64,000 nucleotides of DNA from Oncomelania hupensis (taxonomy: Eukaryota > Mollusca > Gastropoda > Littorinimorpha > Pomatiopsidae): assembly GCA_036898135.1 (NCBI GenBank), contig CM072523.1:44623549-44687548 (forward strand). The letters run 5' to 3'. A program made the position numbers and the translations under genes. The first letter of the stretch is position 1. Every line of letters starts with the position of its first letter. Under the pieces are notes generated by a model. It saw nothing but the letters and a program-made list of their open reading frames with translations. It was not told the origin of the DNA and made no database searches. Positions 1 through 12,162 of the stretch are shown here, piece after piece.

Positions 1-2455
1 ATGCTGGGAAGTTGGGGAATAAAACAACACTGTAAATGTTATAATAGAACTGAGGACTGTTATGTAAAATGTAATTGATGCATTGAATTGTGATGCATTG
101 AATTATGTACAGGTCTATTTCAAAGAGAAAGTGGAAAAGAAGAGGAGTAAGAGATTAAAAAAAAAAAATTTAATTGTACCAAGACTGTATACGTAAACTG
201 TAATTTTTTATAATTTTACTCGTTTATTTGTCATGTGTAATGTATTCATTGACTTCTGTTGCATACATTTAAAATGATAAAATAACAAAAACATTTTTAA
301 AAATACAATAAAATAAACTAAATAACAGAAAGTTTACAAAACAAAACAGGAAGTTAGACAATTAATATAAATTATTATAATTGTACTCTTGTATTTTATG
401 TGTAGAGTAATAAATGCATTGACTTGTGTTAAATAGATTTAATGTGATAAAATAACAAACAATACAGTTTTTAAAAGTACAATACAATGAAGTAAAATAC
501 AAGGAAAAATGTAACTTAAAAATTCAGAGGAAAAAGCTGGGGAATTTGGGGATTAAAACAGCAATATAAATGTTGTAATAAAGCTGAAGAATGTTATGTA
601 AAATATAATGTATGGATTGTATTGTGATGCATACATTTGAATTATGTACATGTTTATTTCAAAGAGAAAGATGAAAAGGCTGGGGAGTTGGTGATTAAAA
701 CAACAATGTAAATGTTGTAATAGACATGAAGATTGTCATGTAAAATGTAATGTATGCTTTGAATTTTCTTCAATACCTTTTCCGTGTACATGTTTATTTC
801 AAAGAAAAATTGGAAAAGCAAGTTGGCCAATTAATACAAAATATTACAATTGTACTCTTGTCTTTTATGTGAAGTGTAATGAATGCATTGGCTTGTGTTG
901 CGTGTATTTAATGTGAAACAATAACAAACAAAAAAAGGTTTAAGCATACAATAAAATAAACAAAGTAACATACAATTTAAAAAAAAAATAACTGTTAACA
1001 ATTCAAAAGGAAAAGCCTGGGGAGTTGAGGATTAAAACAACAAAGTAAATGTTGTAATAGGAAAAAGGACTGTTATATAAAATGTAATTTAAGCATTGAC
1101 TTGTGATGTATATGTTTGAATTATGTACATGTTTCAAAGAGGAAATTGAAAAGAAACGGGAGTTGGGGATTAAAAATGTGTTTTAATGTTATATTTGTAC
1201 TATGGAGTTTTATGGAAACTGTAATTGATGCATTGAATTTTGCTATTTTGTTGAATATCTTTCTATGTGTAAAAGTTTATTTGAAAGATAAATTGCAAAA
1301 GGGAGGGAAGTTGACAAAATAATACAACGTACCTGCATTGGATTGTGTTGCATACATGTAATATGATAACATAACAAAAAATAGTTTATAATAAACAAAA
1401 TAAAAGACGATGACATAAAACTGAAAAATGTAACTTAAAATTTGAAGAGGAAAAGGCTGTGGAGTTGGTGATTAAAACAACAATGTAAATGTTGTGATAG
1501 ATCTGAAGATTTTTATGTAAAATGTAATGTATGCAGTGAATTGTGATGCTTGCATTTGAATTATTTACATGTTTGTTTCAAAGAGCAAGTGCAAAAGGAT
1601 GGGTAAATGTTTTGGTTTTGTTTTTATTGTAATTGTACTATGGACTTTTATGGAAACTGTAATTTATTGCATTGAATTTTTTATGAATATCTTTTCTATG
1701 TGTACAAGTTTAGTATTATGATAAAAACATTTACACATATTAGTATTATGATAAAAACATTTATTATGATAAAATTTAAAATTTAAAAAAGCACTGATGC
1801 AAATAATAAGCTCTTAGATCTAGATTAATAGGTAAGCGCTATATAAAAAGGCCTAGCCTGTAATAATAATAATAAATAAACGCAATGATATAAAAAATAA
1901 AATGTAACTCTTAACAATTGAAGAGGTAAAGGCTGGGGAGTTGGGGATTAAAACAACAATGTAAATGTTGTAATAGAACTGAAGGTTCTTATGTAATTTA
2001 TGCATTGAATTGTGATCAATACACTTGAATTATGTCCATGTCTATTTCAAAGAGAAAGAGCAAAAAAGAGGAGTAAGAGCTACAAAAAAGTTTTAAAAAA
2101 TAAAAAGCTGTAAAAATTGTAATTGTTCTAGGAATGTTTATGTAAATTGTAATTTTATGTGTCTTTTATGTAAAGTGTATTGTACCTGCATTGAATAGTG
2201 TTGCATACATTTAATATGATCAAATAATAAATTTAATTTGTTTTAAAAACAGTTTAAAATAAAGATAATAACATACAATGACATAAAAATGTCATGTTTA
2301 GTTCAAAGAAAAATTGTAAAAGGAAGTTGAACAGTTAATATAAAATATTCTATAATTGCACTCTTGTATTTTATGTGTAGGGTAATGAATGCATTGCCTT
2401 GTGTTAAATATATGTTGGTGATAAAATGGCAAACAATAATGGTTTTAAAAACTAC
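1..2455. repeat. Degenerate satellite-like tandem array
   Basis: An anchor reading roughly ggctggggagttggggat followed by taaaacaac recurs near 2, 535, 679, 1016, 1456 and 1931, with a weaker one near 1157. After each anchor come similar phrases in the same order (tgtaaatgttgtaatag, ttatgtaaaatgtaat, gcattgaattgtgatgca, gtttatttcaaagag). Spacing varies from about 140 to 530 bp, so units are unevenly deleted. No convincing coding sequence is present. The array reaches the left edge, so its true size is unknown. Confidence 0.75.
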
Positions 2456-2460
2456 AATAA

Positions 2461-2990
2461 AATACACTCCGGGGGGTTCAGTATAAATAGTATTCCCACT
2501 TTTTGGAAATTCAGTGCTTTAAATTCCCACTGTCGCTGTCTTTCTCCTTTGTTCTTTCTCATTACTACTCTGTTCTATCAATCTACTATACTATCTTCTT
2601 CTTCGCTAGACCCATCACTTAACGTTTTTTCTTAAAATTTGTACGAGGTCTGTTGGTCAGCTTGAGAATATTGGATCCTATCTGCCAAATGGTCACTAGG
2701 GCTTACTATATATTAATATTATTTATCAATGCGGGCATTTTATATGTATGTGTTTTCTTGATATTTTATAATGTTTATATTCTGTTTAGTATTTGTAAAC
2801 GGGGTTTCGATAAATTAGAGTATAGCCTCGGAGTCCCTTGCGTGGGATACCTTTATTGTAAAGGGACCGCCTGGTGAAGTGCCTTCAGTGTTACCACTAG
2901 GGTTGTTTCAGTAGATCTTTAATATGGATCAGGGGTAAGTCCTCTTTCAAGCAAGTTGTGGTCTGATTCGGCTCTTTGCACCCTGGACCC
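2461..2990 (-). repeat. Interspersed repeat family A, near full-length copy
   Basis: This copy lies opposite to most others in the window. Its landmarks, in reverse order to the 46.0-kb copy, are the IPTFWKF-encoding stretch near 2490, the aaacggggtttcgataaatta segment near 2800, gtgggatacctttattgtaaa near 2845 and gttaccactagggttgtttc near 2890. The family also occurs at 8.5, 18.05, 18.9, 19.4, 19.6, 22.4, 27.2 and 46.0 kb. It has no visible polymerase domain. Whether it is a SINE-like or a DNA-type element is not settled by what can be seen. Confidence 0.7.
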
Positions 2991-3175
2991 TATAAACAAT
3001 TACTAACTCAGCTCTTTGCAGTCCGCTGGACCCTATTTACAATGACTAATATTAATAGATCTATATTAATTGAATGTAAATTTATCAATGAAACGTGATT
3101 ATTGAGTTATTTATCTCGGCAGATTTTTAGTTTTCTTTGTTATTGTTTTGTTGTCATAGAAGTTTTGATCAAGAA

Positions 3176-3236
3176 CCTAAGTGCAAGAACCTAAGTCCAC
3201 ACAAGTCCAAGAACCTAAGTCCACCTAAGTCCAAAT
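3176..3236. repeat. Short tandem repeat of caagaacctaagtcca type
   Basis: The phrases aagaacctaagt and aagtcca recur four or five times in about 60 bp. It is probably a small minisatellite with no coding role. Confidence 0.6.
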
Positions 3237-4127
3237 TTCGGTAAATCAATCAATCACTTTATTCCCTAACTTCTGTGTTCCTGTCAAAAAGAATTTACAT
3301 GGTGATAACTCTGACGCCTTTGATTCATTCGCCCTGTGCGTGCGTATGTGTTTGTGTATTCGCGCGCGCACGTGTAGCTCGATCACCTTAATAAAAAAAA
3401 TAATTCAATTTTCCATAAAGTAAAATATTTCCTGTATTCTATTCCTGTGTCAAGTTTTAAGTCCAGTCGGTCAAATAAATTGTATTGCCAAGTTTAAAAG
3501 AATAAAGAATATCGTCGGTGTCCATTCAAAACCTCGTATGTCCCAAAATACAGTTTTGAGAAAAATGAAAAAAACTGTTTTAAAAAATCAGGTGTCACCA
3601 AAACAAATGGTTTTAATATAATTTGCATTCAGTATTGAACAGGAAATTTGACAGTAATAGTGGCAAGATTAAGAGCGTATGCTTGTTTGAGTAATAGACA
3701 AAAATGTTCACATACGAGGTTTTTACTATTTTGTATGAGCTGGAAGTTGCAAATTACGAGGTTTTGACTGTTTTGCTTGAGCTTGAAGTTGCAAGTTATA
3801 AGGATTAGTCACAATAGCAAACAACAAAGGAAACATTAATACAAAATAAAAGACCGAAAAATGCAGTTGAAAACATTGTCAATGTTGTTTTATTCAATAA
3901 TGCAGACACAACCCTTGTCTTTACAAAATTGAAATAGGCTAATAGGCCATTGATAGATTAACACTGTAACACCCAGCAATCAATGAACGCGTTGTTGCAT
4001 TCATCACTGGCATAATAATGTCCTTCTGACCAGTACAAGCCCTGTACTTAAAGTAGCACGAAGCCCTTTCTCGGAAATTTCCTGTGAAATGAATTATAAG
4101 ATGTAAGCTAAGTAATACATGACACTT

Positions 4128-4336
4128 ATGTGAAGTTTTTATTACCATAACATAACAGTCTAAATGAACTTTTATTACCATAACATAATAGTCTAAATTA
4201 ACTTTCATTAACGTAATAGTCTTAATTAACTGTTATTACCGTAACAGTTTAAATGGACTTTTATTACCATAATAAATGAACGTTTACTACCATAAGTCTA
4301 AATGAACATTTATTACCATAACATAAGCCTAAATGA
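4128..4336. repeat. Minisatellite, about 30-bp unit
   Basis: About seven diverged units of the type cttttattaccataacata followed by agtctaaatgaa run up to the left edge of LINE-A. Later units vary in length and sequence. Confidence 0.75.
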
Positions 4337-4342
4337 ACCACC

Positions 4343-5115
4343 ATCGGCACACGGAATGTTCGGACCATGTACGAATCAGGAAAGACGGCACAGGTAGCAG
4401 CTGAGATGAGGAATAATGACCTGACCGTGTTAGGCATCAGCGAGACACGATGGACCCAAGCTGGACAAAGGCGACTTATGACAGGAGAACTAGTGCTGTA
4501 TTCCGGGCACGAAGAAAACGATGCACCCCACACGCAGGGAGTAGGCTTTATGTTGTCAAATCAGGCACAGATGGCACTTATAGAATGGGAGGCCCATGGC
4601 CCCAGGATCATCACAGCATCCTTCCGTACCAAGATGAGGAAGATCAAGATGAACCTTGTCCAGTGCTATGCTCCACCGAACGACAGGGAAGAGGATGTTA
4701 AAGACCATTTCTACAGCAGACTACAGAAGATCCTTGAGACCTACCCAGACAAGGACATCAACATTCTCATGGGAGATGTCAATGCCAAGATTGGGTCTGA
4801 CAACACCGGATACGAACCAGTTATGGGCACCCACGCCTTAGGAGTAATGAATGAGAATGGAGATAGATTTGCGGATCTGTGTGCACTCAACAACCTAGTC
4901 ATCGGAGGCAGCATCTTTCCTCACAAGCGGATCCACAAGAGTACATGGGTATCTCCAGACAATGCGACAGAGAACCAGATCGACCACATCTGCATTAGCA
5001 AGAAATTCTGAAGATCCCTGCAAGACGTTAGAGTGAGTAGAGGAGCAGACGTGGCGTCCGACTATCACTTGGTGGTGGCGAAACTGAAGCTGAAGTTGAA
5101 GAAGACATTCGTCAG
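4343..5115 (+). pseudogene. LINE-A endonuclease (EEP) domain
   Basis: The frame holding 4367 reads NVRTMYESGKTAQVA, then the metal-binding motif ISETRW, then GDVNAKIG, then NQIDHICIS near the end, matching the endonuclease/exonuclease/phosphatase fold used for target nicking. The frame meets a TGA at 5009-5011, then continues with recognisable residues including ASDYHLVVAKL (the SDH-like box) to about 5115 before a frameshift. Family knowledge: this domain cuts the target DNA to prime reverse transcription. It is interrupted here and so presumably inactive. Confidence 0.85.
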
Positions 5116-5123
5116 GCAGAAGA

Positions 5124-6735
5124 ATGAAGTACAACATCAGCCTTCTGAAAGACCCAAAGACAAAAGAACAGTTTAGTCTGGCGCTAAGGAACAGGTTCGA
5201 AGTGCTTCAGGAATTATTTGAAGAGGAAGAAGACGGTGTACTCAACAGGTGGCAGAAAGTGAAAGAGACACTAAGATCGTCATGCCAAGAAGTTATGGGG
5301 CCAAAGACACATCAACAGAAAGAGTGGATCACAGCAGAGACCTTGGTCAAGATAGAAGAAAGAAAGAAGAGGAAGGCAACAGTCAACAACAGCAGAACCA
5401 GAGCAGCTAAGGCCAAGGCCCAAGAAGACTACACAGGAGCCCATAGAGAAGTGAAAAGAAGCATCAAAAAAGATAAGAAGGCCTACGTGGATGGACTGGC
5501 GGCTGAAGCGGAACAGGCAGCGTACAGCGGCAATATGAAACGGTTGTACGACACCACTAAGTGACTCTCCGGAAAGTTCAGCAAACTAGAAAGACCTGTT
5601 AGGGACAAGCAGAGAAACACCATAAACAGTATAGACCAGCAGTTGAACAGATGGGCTGAACACTTTGATGAACTTTTGAATAGACCAGCACCAACGAATT
5701 CCCCAGTCATTGAACCAGCCAATGTGGATCTTCCAATCAACTGTGAGAAACCGACCATGGAAGAGATCAAGAAGGCCATCACCCTGATGAAGAACGGAAA
5801 GGCCGCTGGACCAGACGACATCCCAGCAGAGGCTCTAAAAGCGGACTTGGAAGCATCAGTGGAGATGCTGTACCCATTCTTTGAGAGGATCTGGGAGGAA
5901 GAAGATGTTCCGGCAGACTGGAAGGAAGGTTACCTGATCAAGCTTCCCAAGAAAGGTGACCTCAGCAACTGTAACAACTACAGGGACAGGGGCATCACAC
6001 TTCTATCTGTGCCTGGGAAGGTCTTCAACCGGGTCCTTTTGGAAAGGATGAAGGATACTGTCGACCCACAGTTACGAGACGAGCAGGCAGGCTTCCGACA
6101 GAATAGTTCCTGCACGGACCAGATAGCAACGCTCCGCATTATCGTGGAGCAGTCCCTGGAATGGAACTCGCCATTGTATATCAACTTCGTCGACTATGAG
6201 AAGGCGTTTGACAGCGTGGATCGAGATACCCTCTGGAAGCTCCTTCGACACTACAGCATCACGACCAAGATGGTCAATCTGATCAGGAACTCCTATGACT
6301 GCATGTCCTGCAGAGTTATCCATGGCGGACAGCTCACAGACAACTTCCAGGTGAAAACTGGAGTCCGACAAGGGTGCTTGTTGTCACCTTTCCTCTTCCT
6401 CATCGCCACAGATTGGGTTATGGAGATGTCCACCAGGGAAAGTAGGAACGGAATCCAATGGACTGTGGAACCAGCTCGAGGACCTGGACTTCGCTGACGA
6501 CCTTGCTCTTCTTTCCCATAGCCAACAGCAGATGCTAGAGAAGACAAATGCAGTGGCGGCCACATCGTCGGAGGTCGGCCTCAACATCCACAAGGACAAA
6601 AGCAAGATCCTGAAGATCAACTCCATCAGTACCGAACCAGTCATCGTGAATGGAAGTCCCTTGGAAGAAGTGCAGTTCTTCACCAACCTGGGTAGCATCA
6701 TTGATCAGCAGGGCGGCACAGATGCGGAAGGCTAG
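5124..6735 (+). pseudogene. LINE-A reverse transcriptase domain
   Basis: A charged linker (5124-5564) leads through a TGA into the RT region. Visible blocks in order are GKAAGPDDIPAE, LPKKGDLSNCNNYR, EQAGFRQNSSCTDQI, the catalytic-Asp block FVDYEKAFDSVDR, and GVRQGCLLSPFLF. The second catalytic block FADDLALLS is in another frame (about 6490-6516), so a frameshift lies between about 6450 and 6485. The thumb region follows in that frame to a stop at 6735. Both Asp motifs are intact in sequence but not in one reading frame. Confidence 0.87.
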
Positions 6736-7786
6736 GATCGGCAAAGCAAGAGCTGTCTTCATTCAGCTCAAGAACATCTGGACATCAAGACCACCATAAA
6801 AAAAGTCCAGTCCTTCATCAACAGTTGCCTCAGAAGGATTCCCCAGATCCGCTGGCCCGACACCATCAGCAACGCCAACCTTTGGAAAGGACCCGCCAAC
6901 TCCCTGCTGAAGATGAAATCAGGAAAAGGAGATGGGGCTAGATAGGGCATACCCTACGCAAACCAGCAACGAACGTCACCCGGCAAGCGCTGAAGTGGAA
7001 CTCCCAGGGAAAGCAAAAGAAAGGACGTCCAAGGAACACCTGGCGACGCGACCTCGAGGCCGACCCCACCAAGATGGGCTACACCTGGAGTCAGTTAGAA
7101 AGAATGGCATAGGACAGAGGACTCTGGAGAGCTGTTGTTGGCGGCCCATACACGGGCAGGGGTGACGGGCATTAAACTAAAAACTAAAAACACACAATAT
7201 TATTCTGTATTTTGTAAATTATTTTGAATTATGCCACAGTATGCCTTTAACTGCACTCATTCAGTGTCAGATTTAGTCACATAGTGTGATATAACGTGCC
7301 TGTTCGTTTATTCCTGAAGAGTAATATGGAGAAGATCTGGACGATATCAATCTAGAAGAAATCATGATTGAATAAAATGACAACAAGTAGGCCTATCATC
7401 AGTACTCACCAAAACGTAGAAAAACTGACCAGAAGCAGCTGACATTTCCACGATGACAATAACAAAAACCGCGTAAGTGACGTCAACTCAACTTCTTAGC
7501 GCGTCATTTATTTGAATGAAACCTCGTAAGTTGAGTTACAAGGTTTTAGAAATTTATTCCAAATGATAAAAACCTCGTAAGTGAGATACGAGAGTTTGAT
7601 ACAAATCGTTTGACCCGTTGGGACATACGAGGTTTTGATATTTTGTATTACTGATGCTTTCTAACTGAGCTATGAATTCCGAGCTTGTGATAAAAAATGC
7701 GCAAAAATTCAAGGGACATAACCATGAAAAGATTGCAAAAACTACTTTTTCGGAGTTACGAGGTTTTGAATGGACACCGACGATAT

Positions 7787-8484
7787 GACTTTGTGATGCG
7801 TTCTGTCAAACTTTATGGCATCACAGACCATACCCAGTCGGAAAACTCCAGTCGTTCTGTGTTGCCTTTTTTAGAAGAGTTGCGTCCCTTGAAAATGGGT
7901 TGACTAGGGTCATAGTGGCGGCTGTGAAAGTGAAGCGCAGAGCAGGAGAGAATCACTGCGTGGCACCGCAACAATGTGTACACTTTCAGTTGCAAAGAGA
8001 ACTCTTTATTTCGTTATCCGCTCGACGAATCAAATTATGTGTGATAATAAATTACGTATAATTCCATGCTATTTGCAAAATATGTTATCTGCGCAAAAAG
8101 CCTACGCACACAAGAAAAAGTGTGGATTAACTCCTTTTATAGTTGTAAAAATTCCTTCTTGCAGTAAGTTCTTAAAACAAAAATGGCCAGATTTGTTTTA
8201 AAAAAAAAATTGAGGCGTTGCTACTAATTCATGCAGCTTTCTTCAAAACACACAAGAATGTCCGTGATCCTAAAATGTAGCAAAGCACGAACTCGTACAA
8301 AGGTATTTTGAAAAACTAATGTAAATTCTATGTTACCTCTTTTTTGTTGTTGTATCAATTTTTATTCATCAGATTAACTTAAGTTGTATTGATAAACATT
8401 ATATGTAAGCTTAAAACGACTTAGTTTGAGACCACTTGAATAAAATGTTATGTTATATAAGGCATAATTATTAAGTACTTTTGG
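7787..8484. other. Gene-free stretch
   Basis: AT-rich sequence right of the inverted-repeat element. Short reading frames (for example 7974-8201) show no recognisable domain, no splice context and no poly(A) arrangement that would support a gene. Confidence 0.5.
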
Positions 8485-8486
8485 GA

Positions 8487-8588
8487 GAAATCGATATATT
8501 AGAATAGATCCTCGGCATCCCCTACATCAGTACATGGGATGCCTTTATTGTAAAGTACGCGGCTGGTAAAATGCCTTCAGTGTTACCA
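8487..8588 (-). repeat. Interspersed repeat family A, fragment
   Basis: The segment around gcctttattgtaaagta and the phrase ccttcagtgttacc matches the 2.46-kb copy in the same orientation. It stops abruptly where the LINE-B fragment starts. Confidence 0.65.
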
Positions 8589-8768
8589 AAGAAGAAGAGG
8601 GAGACTGAAAAAGAGGTGGGAGGACAACATTCAAGAATGGACTGGCTTGACACTGAGCGAAGCCATGAGGGTTGCTGAGGACAGAGAACGATAGAGTACG
8701 CTGGTTAAACGATCATCTGTGGTGCCCCAACGACCTCCGAGTTACGGGATAGGATAGGATAGGATTAA
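8589..8768 (+). mobile_element. LINE-B 3' fragment
   Basis: Matches the 3' end of the long LINE-B copy at 57.7-59.3 kb. It encodes the RWEDNI.EWTGLTLSEA tail region with changes including a TAG, followed by the gttaaacgatcatctgtgg segment and a tail of about three GATAG units. It is a 5'-truncated, dead copy. Confidence 0.85.
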
Positions 8769-9298
8769 TCATCGTTCCATACGCCTACAGGGCAGCAGCG
8801 TTATAAAAGTGCAGACACATGAGTTCATTCACATGCATAGACTGGGTCTTGCACAGCCATTAAACAAATTACAATAATTAATAATAGTAATACGATTCTT
8901 GATAAATAATAACAGCATACACAATTCATGAGTTAATACATAAATACTAACGCTCGGATATTTATATATTTCCAAAAAGTGGGCAGTTTGGGGGGACACA
9001 AATGCCATCGGACAGTAACAGATCTATTAATTGTTCCCTAGTAGCGTCTGCTACACCGATCAACCCATTTGCAAGGGAGGTGAGCCAGAAAAAGTGGCTG
9101 GAAAACGTTATATATAGGAGTTTTCATTCTGGGTATAGTCTGTGGTGGCATAGACTCCTGGAATCAAATTTGAAAGATTCAGTCTCTTCTTTTAGCCCAT
9201 TAAAAATAAATAAATAAAAACATAAATATCATCATTAAAAAAATTAATGCGTTGGAGGAGGCAGGTGATAGAGATGGAAAGAAAGGGGAAATACAGTA

Positions 9299-9410
9299 CA
9301 CGCATACACACACACACACACGCGCGCACACACCCAAACAAACACACACACAAAGAAACACACACCCACATACACACACACACACACGTAGGCCTACACA
9401 TTCACACGCA
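9299..9410. repeat. Interrupted (AC)n microsatellite
   Basis: CA-repeat tracts interrupted by cgcgcg, aaacaaac and ccaca. Reverse-strand reading frames rich in Cys-Val here are artefacts of the repeat. Confidence 0.9.
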
Positions 9411-10090
9411 AAATAAATAAATTAAAATAGAAAAAAATAAGAAATGATGACTAACAATAAAATAAATTGGTCCGACAACATATGATACGATTATTTATTT
9501 CCAAATAAAAGCTTTAAACGGAAAGGGTTGTTGGTACATGAGGCAACATCACAGCAAGCAAATAAATAAACCAATAAATACCTTATGAACATGTTGGGTA
9601 CTTTGAAATCAAATTGGACAGATGGTCAGGCGGGGAGAATATAATTATGTCGTGTCGGGTTGTCCTGCATAATTCAAGGGCTCAAGCCAAGGAGGTTCAG
9701 GGAGAACTTCCATTACGCCATATACAAAAATGCGAGACGCTCTCACGGATTATTTCCCTTTGCTCGGGCTGGCTATATTTCATCATCTGCTATATGAATG
9801 ATCTGTGCGTGGTAACTTATTGAGCCTATGCCATTGCAAAAGAACATTTTTATGGCAACGTTTGCAAAAACCAAACTTTTAACCATCATTATTATTAACA
9901 TTCCGCTACTGCTGTCTTTTTTTTAATGTTTACTTATTGACATTTATTAGGTGCTTTTATGCTGCTTATGTGTGTATGTCATAGGTTCGTTTTCTGCCCT
10001 GGAATTTATTATTTTTTCATCAACAACAGATATTTTAAAATTAAAATATGCATGACAGACTGTTTCATTTATCTGAACCTGTGTAAATCC
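9411..10090. other. Gene-free stretch
   Basis: AT-rich sequence between two microsatellites. No coding, RNA or element signature was recognised. Confidence 0.5.
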
Positions 10091-10096
10091 GTAATC

Positions 10097-10097
<1 letters not shown>

Positions 10098-10153
<56 letters not shown>
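10098..10153. repeat. (GA)n microsatellite
   Basis: About 27 GA units, then a G-rich run. Confidence 0.95.
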
Positions 10154-10158
<5 letters not shown>

Positions 10159-10199
10159 TTGGGGGAAGAGAGAGCTCTGTCATTTAATCAATTAATCAC

Positions 10200-11155
10200 A
10201 ATAAAGCACAATAACAAAATGTTTCACTAATAGTGTGAATTTAATTTATATCAGGTGTCCCCCTACCCCCCAAACCTCTCACCTCCCACATCACTGGCTT
10301 AATAACATCAGTCACTTCATGGAAAATAATTAATTAATCAGACAGAACAATCAGAACCTAGACTACAACATTCCACGCAATATAGATCTAATGCGCAGAA
10401 ATTCACAGATCAGAACAAGGACTGAGTTTCTACATTACAGTTTTTTTTCCCGTTTACACTCAAACGAAAAGGGATTACAACAGATCAAGGACCATTTTTG
10501 TGCCTAGGTAAGGGGTTGTCTTGCACAGTATTTGATCACGAGGAGAAAGCAGACTTAGTCTAATTTAACTTGTTAACATAAGCAGTTTGACGAAGACAAA
10601 CTGCCAATCTGACATCTACTTTTAAAAAATATGCACAAATATAGTCAAACAACCTAGCAATAACGTAAACAGTGAGCGACCTGTTAAACGTAAACTGTCA
10701 GCAAGCAAACTGTTTTGGATTTAGCACATAGGTATAACATGAATCATTCAAGCCGCTCTCCGATTGTTTTAACACTAACAACACTGCAGCGGTCTTAGTT
10801 TAGGCCTACATAAACACACAAAAAAATAAGTTTTTCAATTGCAATTTACCTTTCTTTGTCTCTTGGAAATTTGAAAAAGGACTTGCCAACATAACTTTTC
10901 TTGTATCTGGCATTATGGCAATTGATGGCTGTGCAAAAGTCACCGCCCTGTTTCACTCAGTCGCCGTTTGACTTTCTGCCACGAGCCATTTTCAGCATGT
11001 CGACAAGGGAGCATAACTCGTACCTTTCGTCTCGCGGTTCTGTTCCAAGTTCCACCTCTTTCTATCATTAAGCTCTTTGGTTTAAGCACACACCCGAGGA
11101 TTCAGCACAGAGGGAGCGACCCCAAAAATAACAAGGGAACAAACTCTATCTGGTA
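10200..11155. other. Gene-free stretch
   Basis: AT-rich sequence with scattered short frames and no recognisable domain. No RNA gene or clear element end was seen. Confidence 0.45.
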
Positions 11156-11161
11156 GCCTCA

Positions 11162-11204
<43 letters not shown>
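11162..11204. repeat. (ATG)n microsatellite
   Basis: About 14 ATG units. The following 100 bp (ttgtatggcgcacatatcc onward) looks like the edge of an old interspersed element but was not identified. Confidence 0.95.
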
Positions 11205-11206
<2 letters not shown>

Positions 11207-11744
11207 TCCACTTGTATGGCGCACATATCCATGCTGGCAGCATGCTCAGGGCGCAGGGGGTTGGGGAAAAAGGGTGAAAAAAAATAAAGAAAGAAATGTG
11301 GACTATTTCTTGCAAAGGGTGATCAGTCGCCTCCCTTGGTGACGGTTGCTATAAGGCCCTAGTTGTGATAGCCACTGTGCTGCTCATACTTTTAACAATT
11401 TTTAATATAATTCTTAATTCCTTATATCAGGGATATTCTTATGATCTTAATTAATCCTCGTTTCCCATCTCGTCTGTATGGGGTGGGAGTACATGCATTT
11501 ATGCATTATTGTTAATTTAGCGGTTTTTAGCTATTGTAGCAATTAAGTTCTTTGCTCCCCACTTTTCTTTTTTTGTTTTTGTTTTGTTTTTGTGGCTGCC
11601 CCACTACTTTTATGTGTTCTTAGTGACACCGATGATTTTAGCGATTCTTAACCATTTTAGTATTATAAAATCGTATTAGCTTTGCTTTTAACTTAATTTT
11701 CGCACTCTTTTATAGTGCTCCTGGACTTTTATCTTGACTTCTTA

Positions 11745-11805
11745 ATAACGTCCCTATATATGACACGGGTATGACACTGTGTCCGGGGACAGCAAATTTA
11801 AAAAC
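11745..11805 (+). repeat. Shared GTCCCC...GGGGAC element end, copy 1
   Basis: Contains cgtccctatata, then tgtgtccggggac followed by an aaattta stretch. The same arrangement occurs at 48150-48195 and, reversed, at 44075-44110. It is probably the conserved end of an interspersed element. Confidence 0.45.
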
Positions 11806-12162
11806 AACAACATACAGTCGCCTACCACCCTACCACATTAGCATGAATGTGAGAATAAATTATGCAAGAACAGATTGTATAAGATTACGCTGATAGCCTA
11901 AAGTCTTCATCCTTGTTGTAAATAAAATGTATAAAACTGAATCCAGGAGCCAAATTTTAGCAAATTGCATGAGCTTTAGCCAATTTTAATAGATGCATGT
12001 ATATAGCGTTAAAAGGCGTTTAGTGAAGTATGAAAAATCTGTGACCTTGACCTTTCCGAAAGTGCAAATCTGAATTACATATACGGCTGGGCAGTAGTTA
12101 AAGTATCTGCATTGTAAAAATAATCAAAATCGATCCAGTCTTTTTTTTTTTTTTTTTACACC

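Larger units (their letters stand above)
4340..7175 (+). mobile_element. LINE-A, non-LTR retrotransposon (EN-RT), broken
   Basis: A retrotransposon copy with an AP-type endonuclease, a reverse transcriptase and a basic C-terminal tail. Open stretches lie at 4367-5011, 5124-5564, 5643-6497 and 6532-6735. They are separated by in-frame stops (5009 and after 5560), a frameshift near 5120 and another near 6470. Sequence after 6735 matches the expected tail only in scattered frames and seems to lack an internal part of it. The 3' flank ends in aaactaaaaactaaaaacac. The EN-RT arrangement resembles mollusc elements often labelled craniofacial-development-protein-2-like or RTE-like; the clade is inference. 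The copy cannot be autonomous. Confidence 0.88.
3509..7786. mobile_element. Candidate non-autonomous DNA element with 30-bp inverted repeats, split by LINE-A
   Basis: Positions 3509-3538 and 7757-7786 are perfect reverse complements (30 of 30). The core includes ttcaaaacctcgta on the left and tacgaggttttgaa on the right. Copies of the core tacgaggttttg recur inside both arms in both orientations, near 3715, 3757, 7522, 7573 and 7625. Without the LINE (4340-7175) the element would be about 1.4 kb. No target-site duplication is obvious at the outer edges, so the inverted repeats may be subterminal rather than the true ends. Confidence 0.55.
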
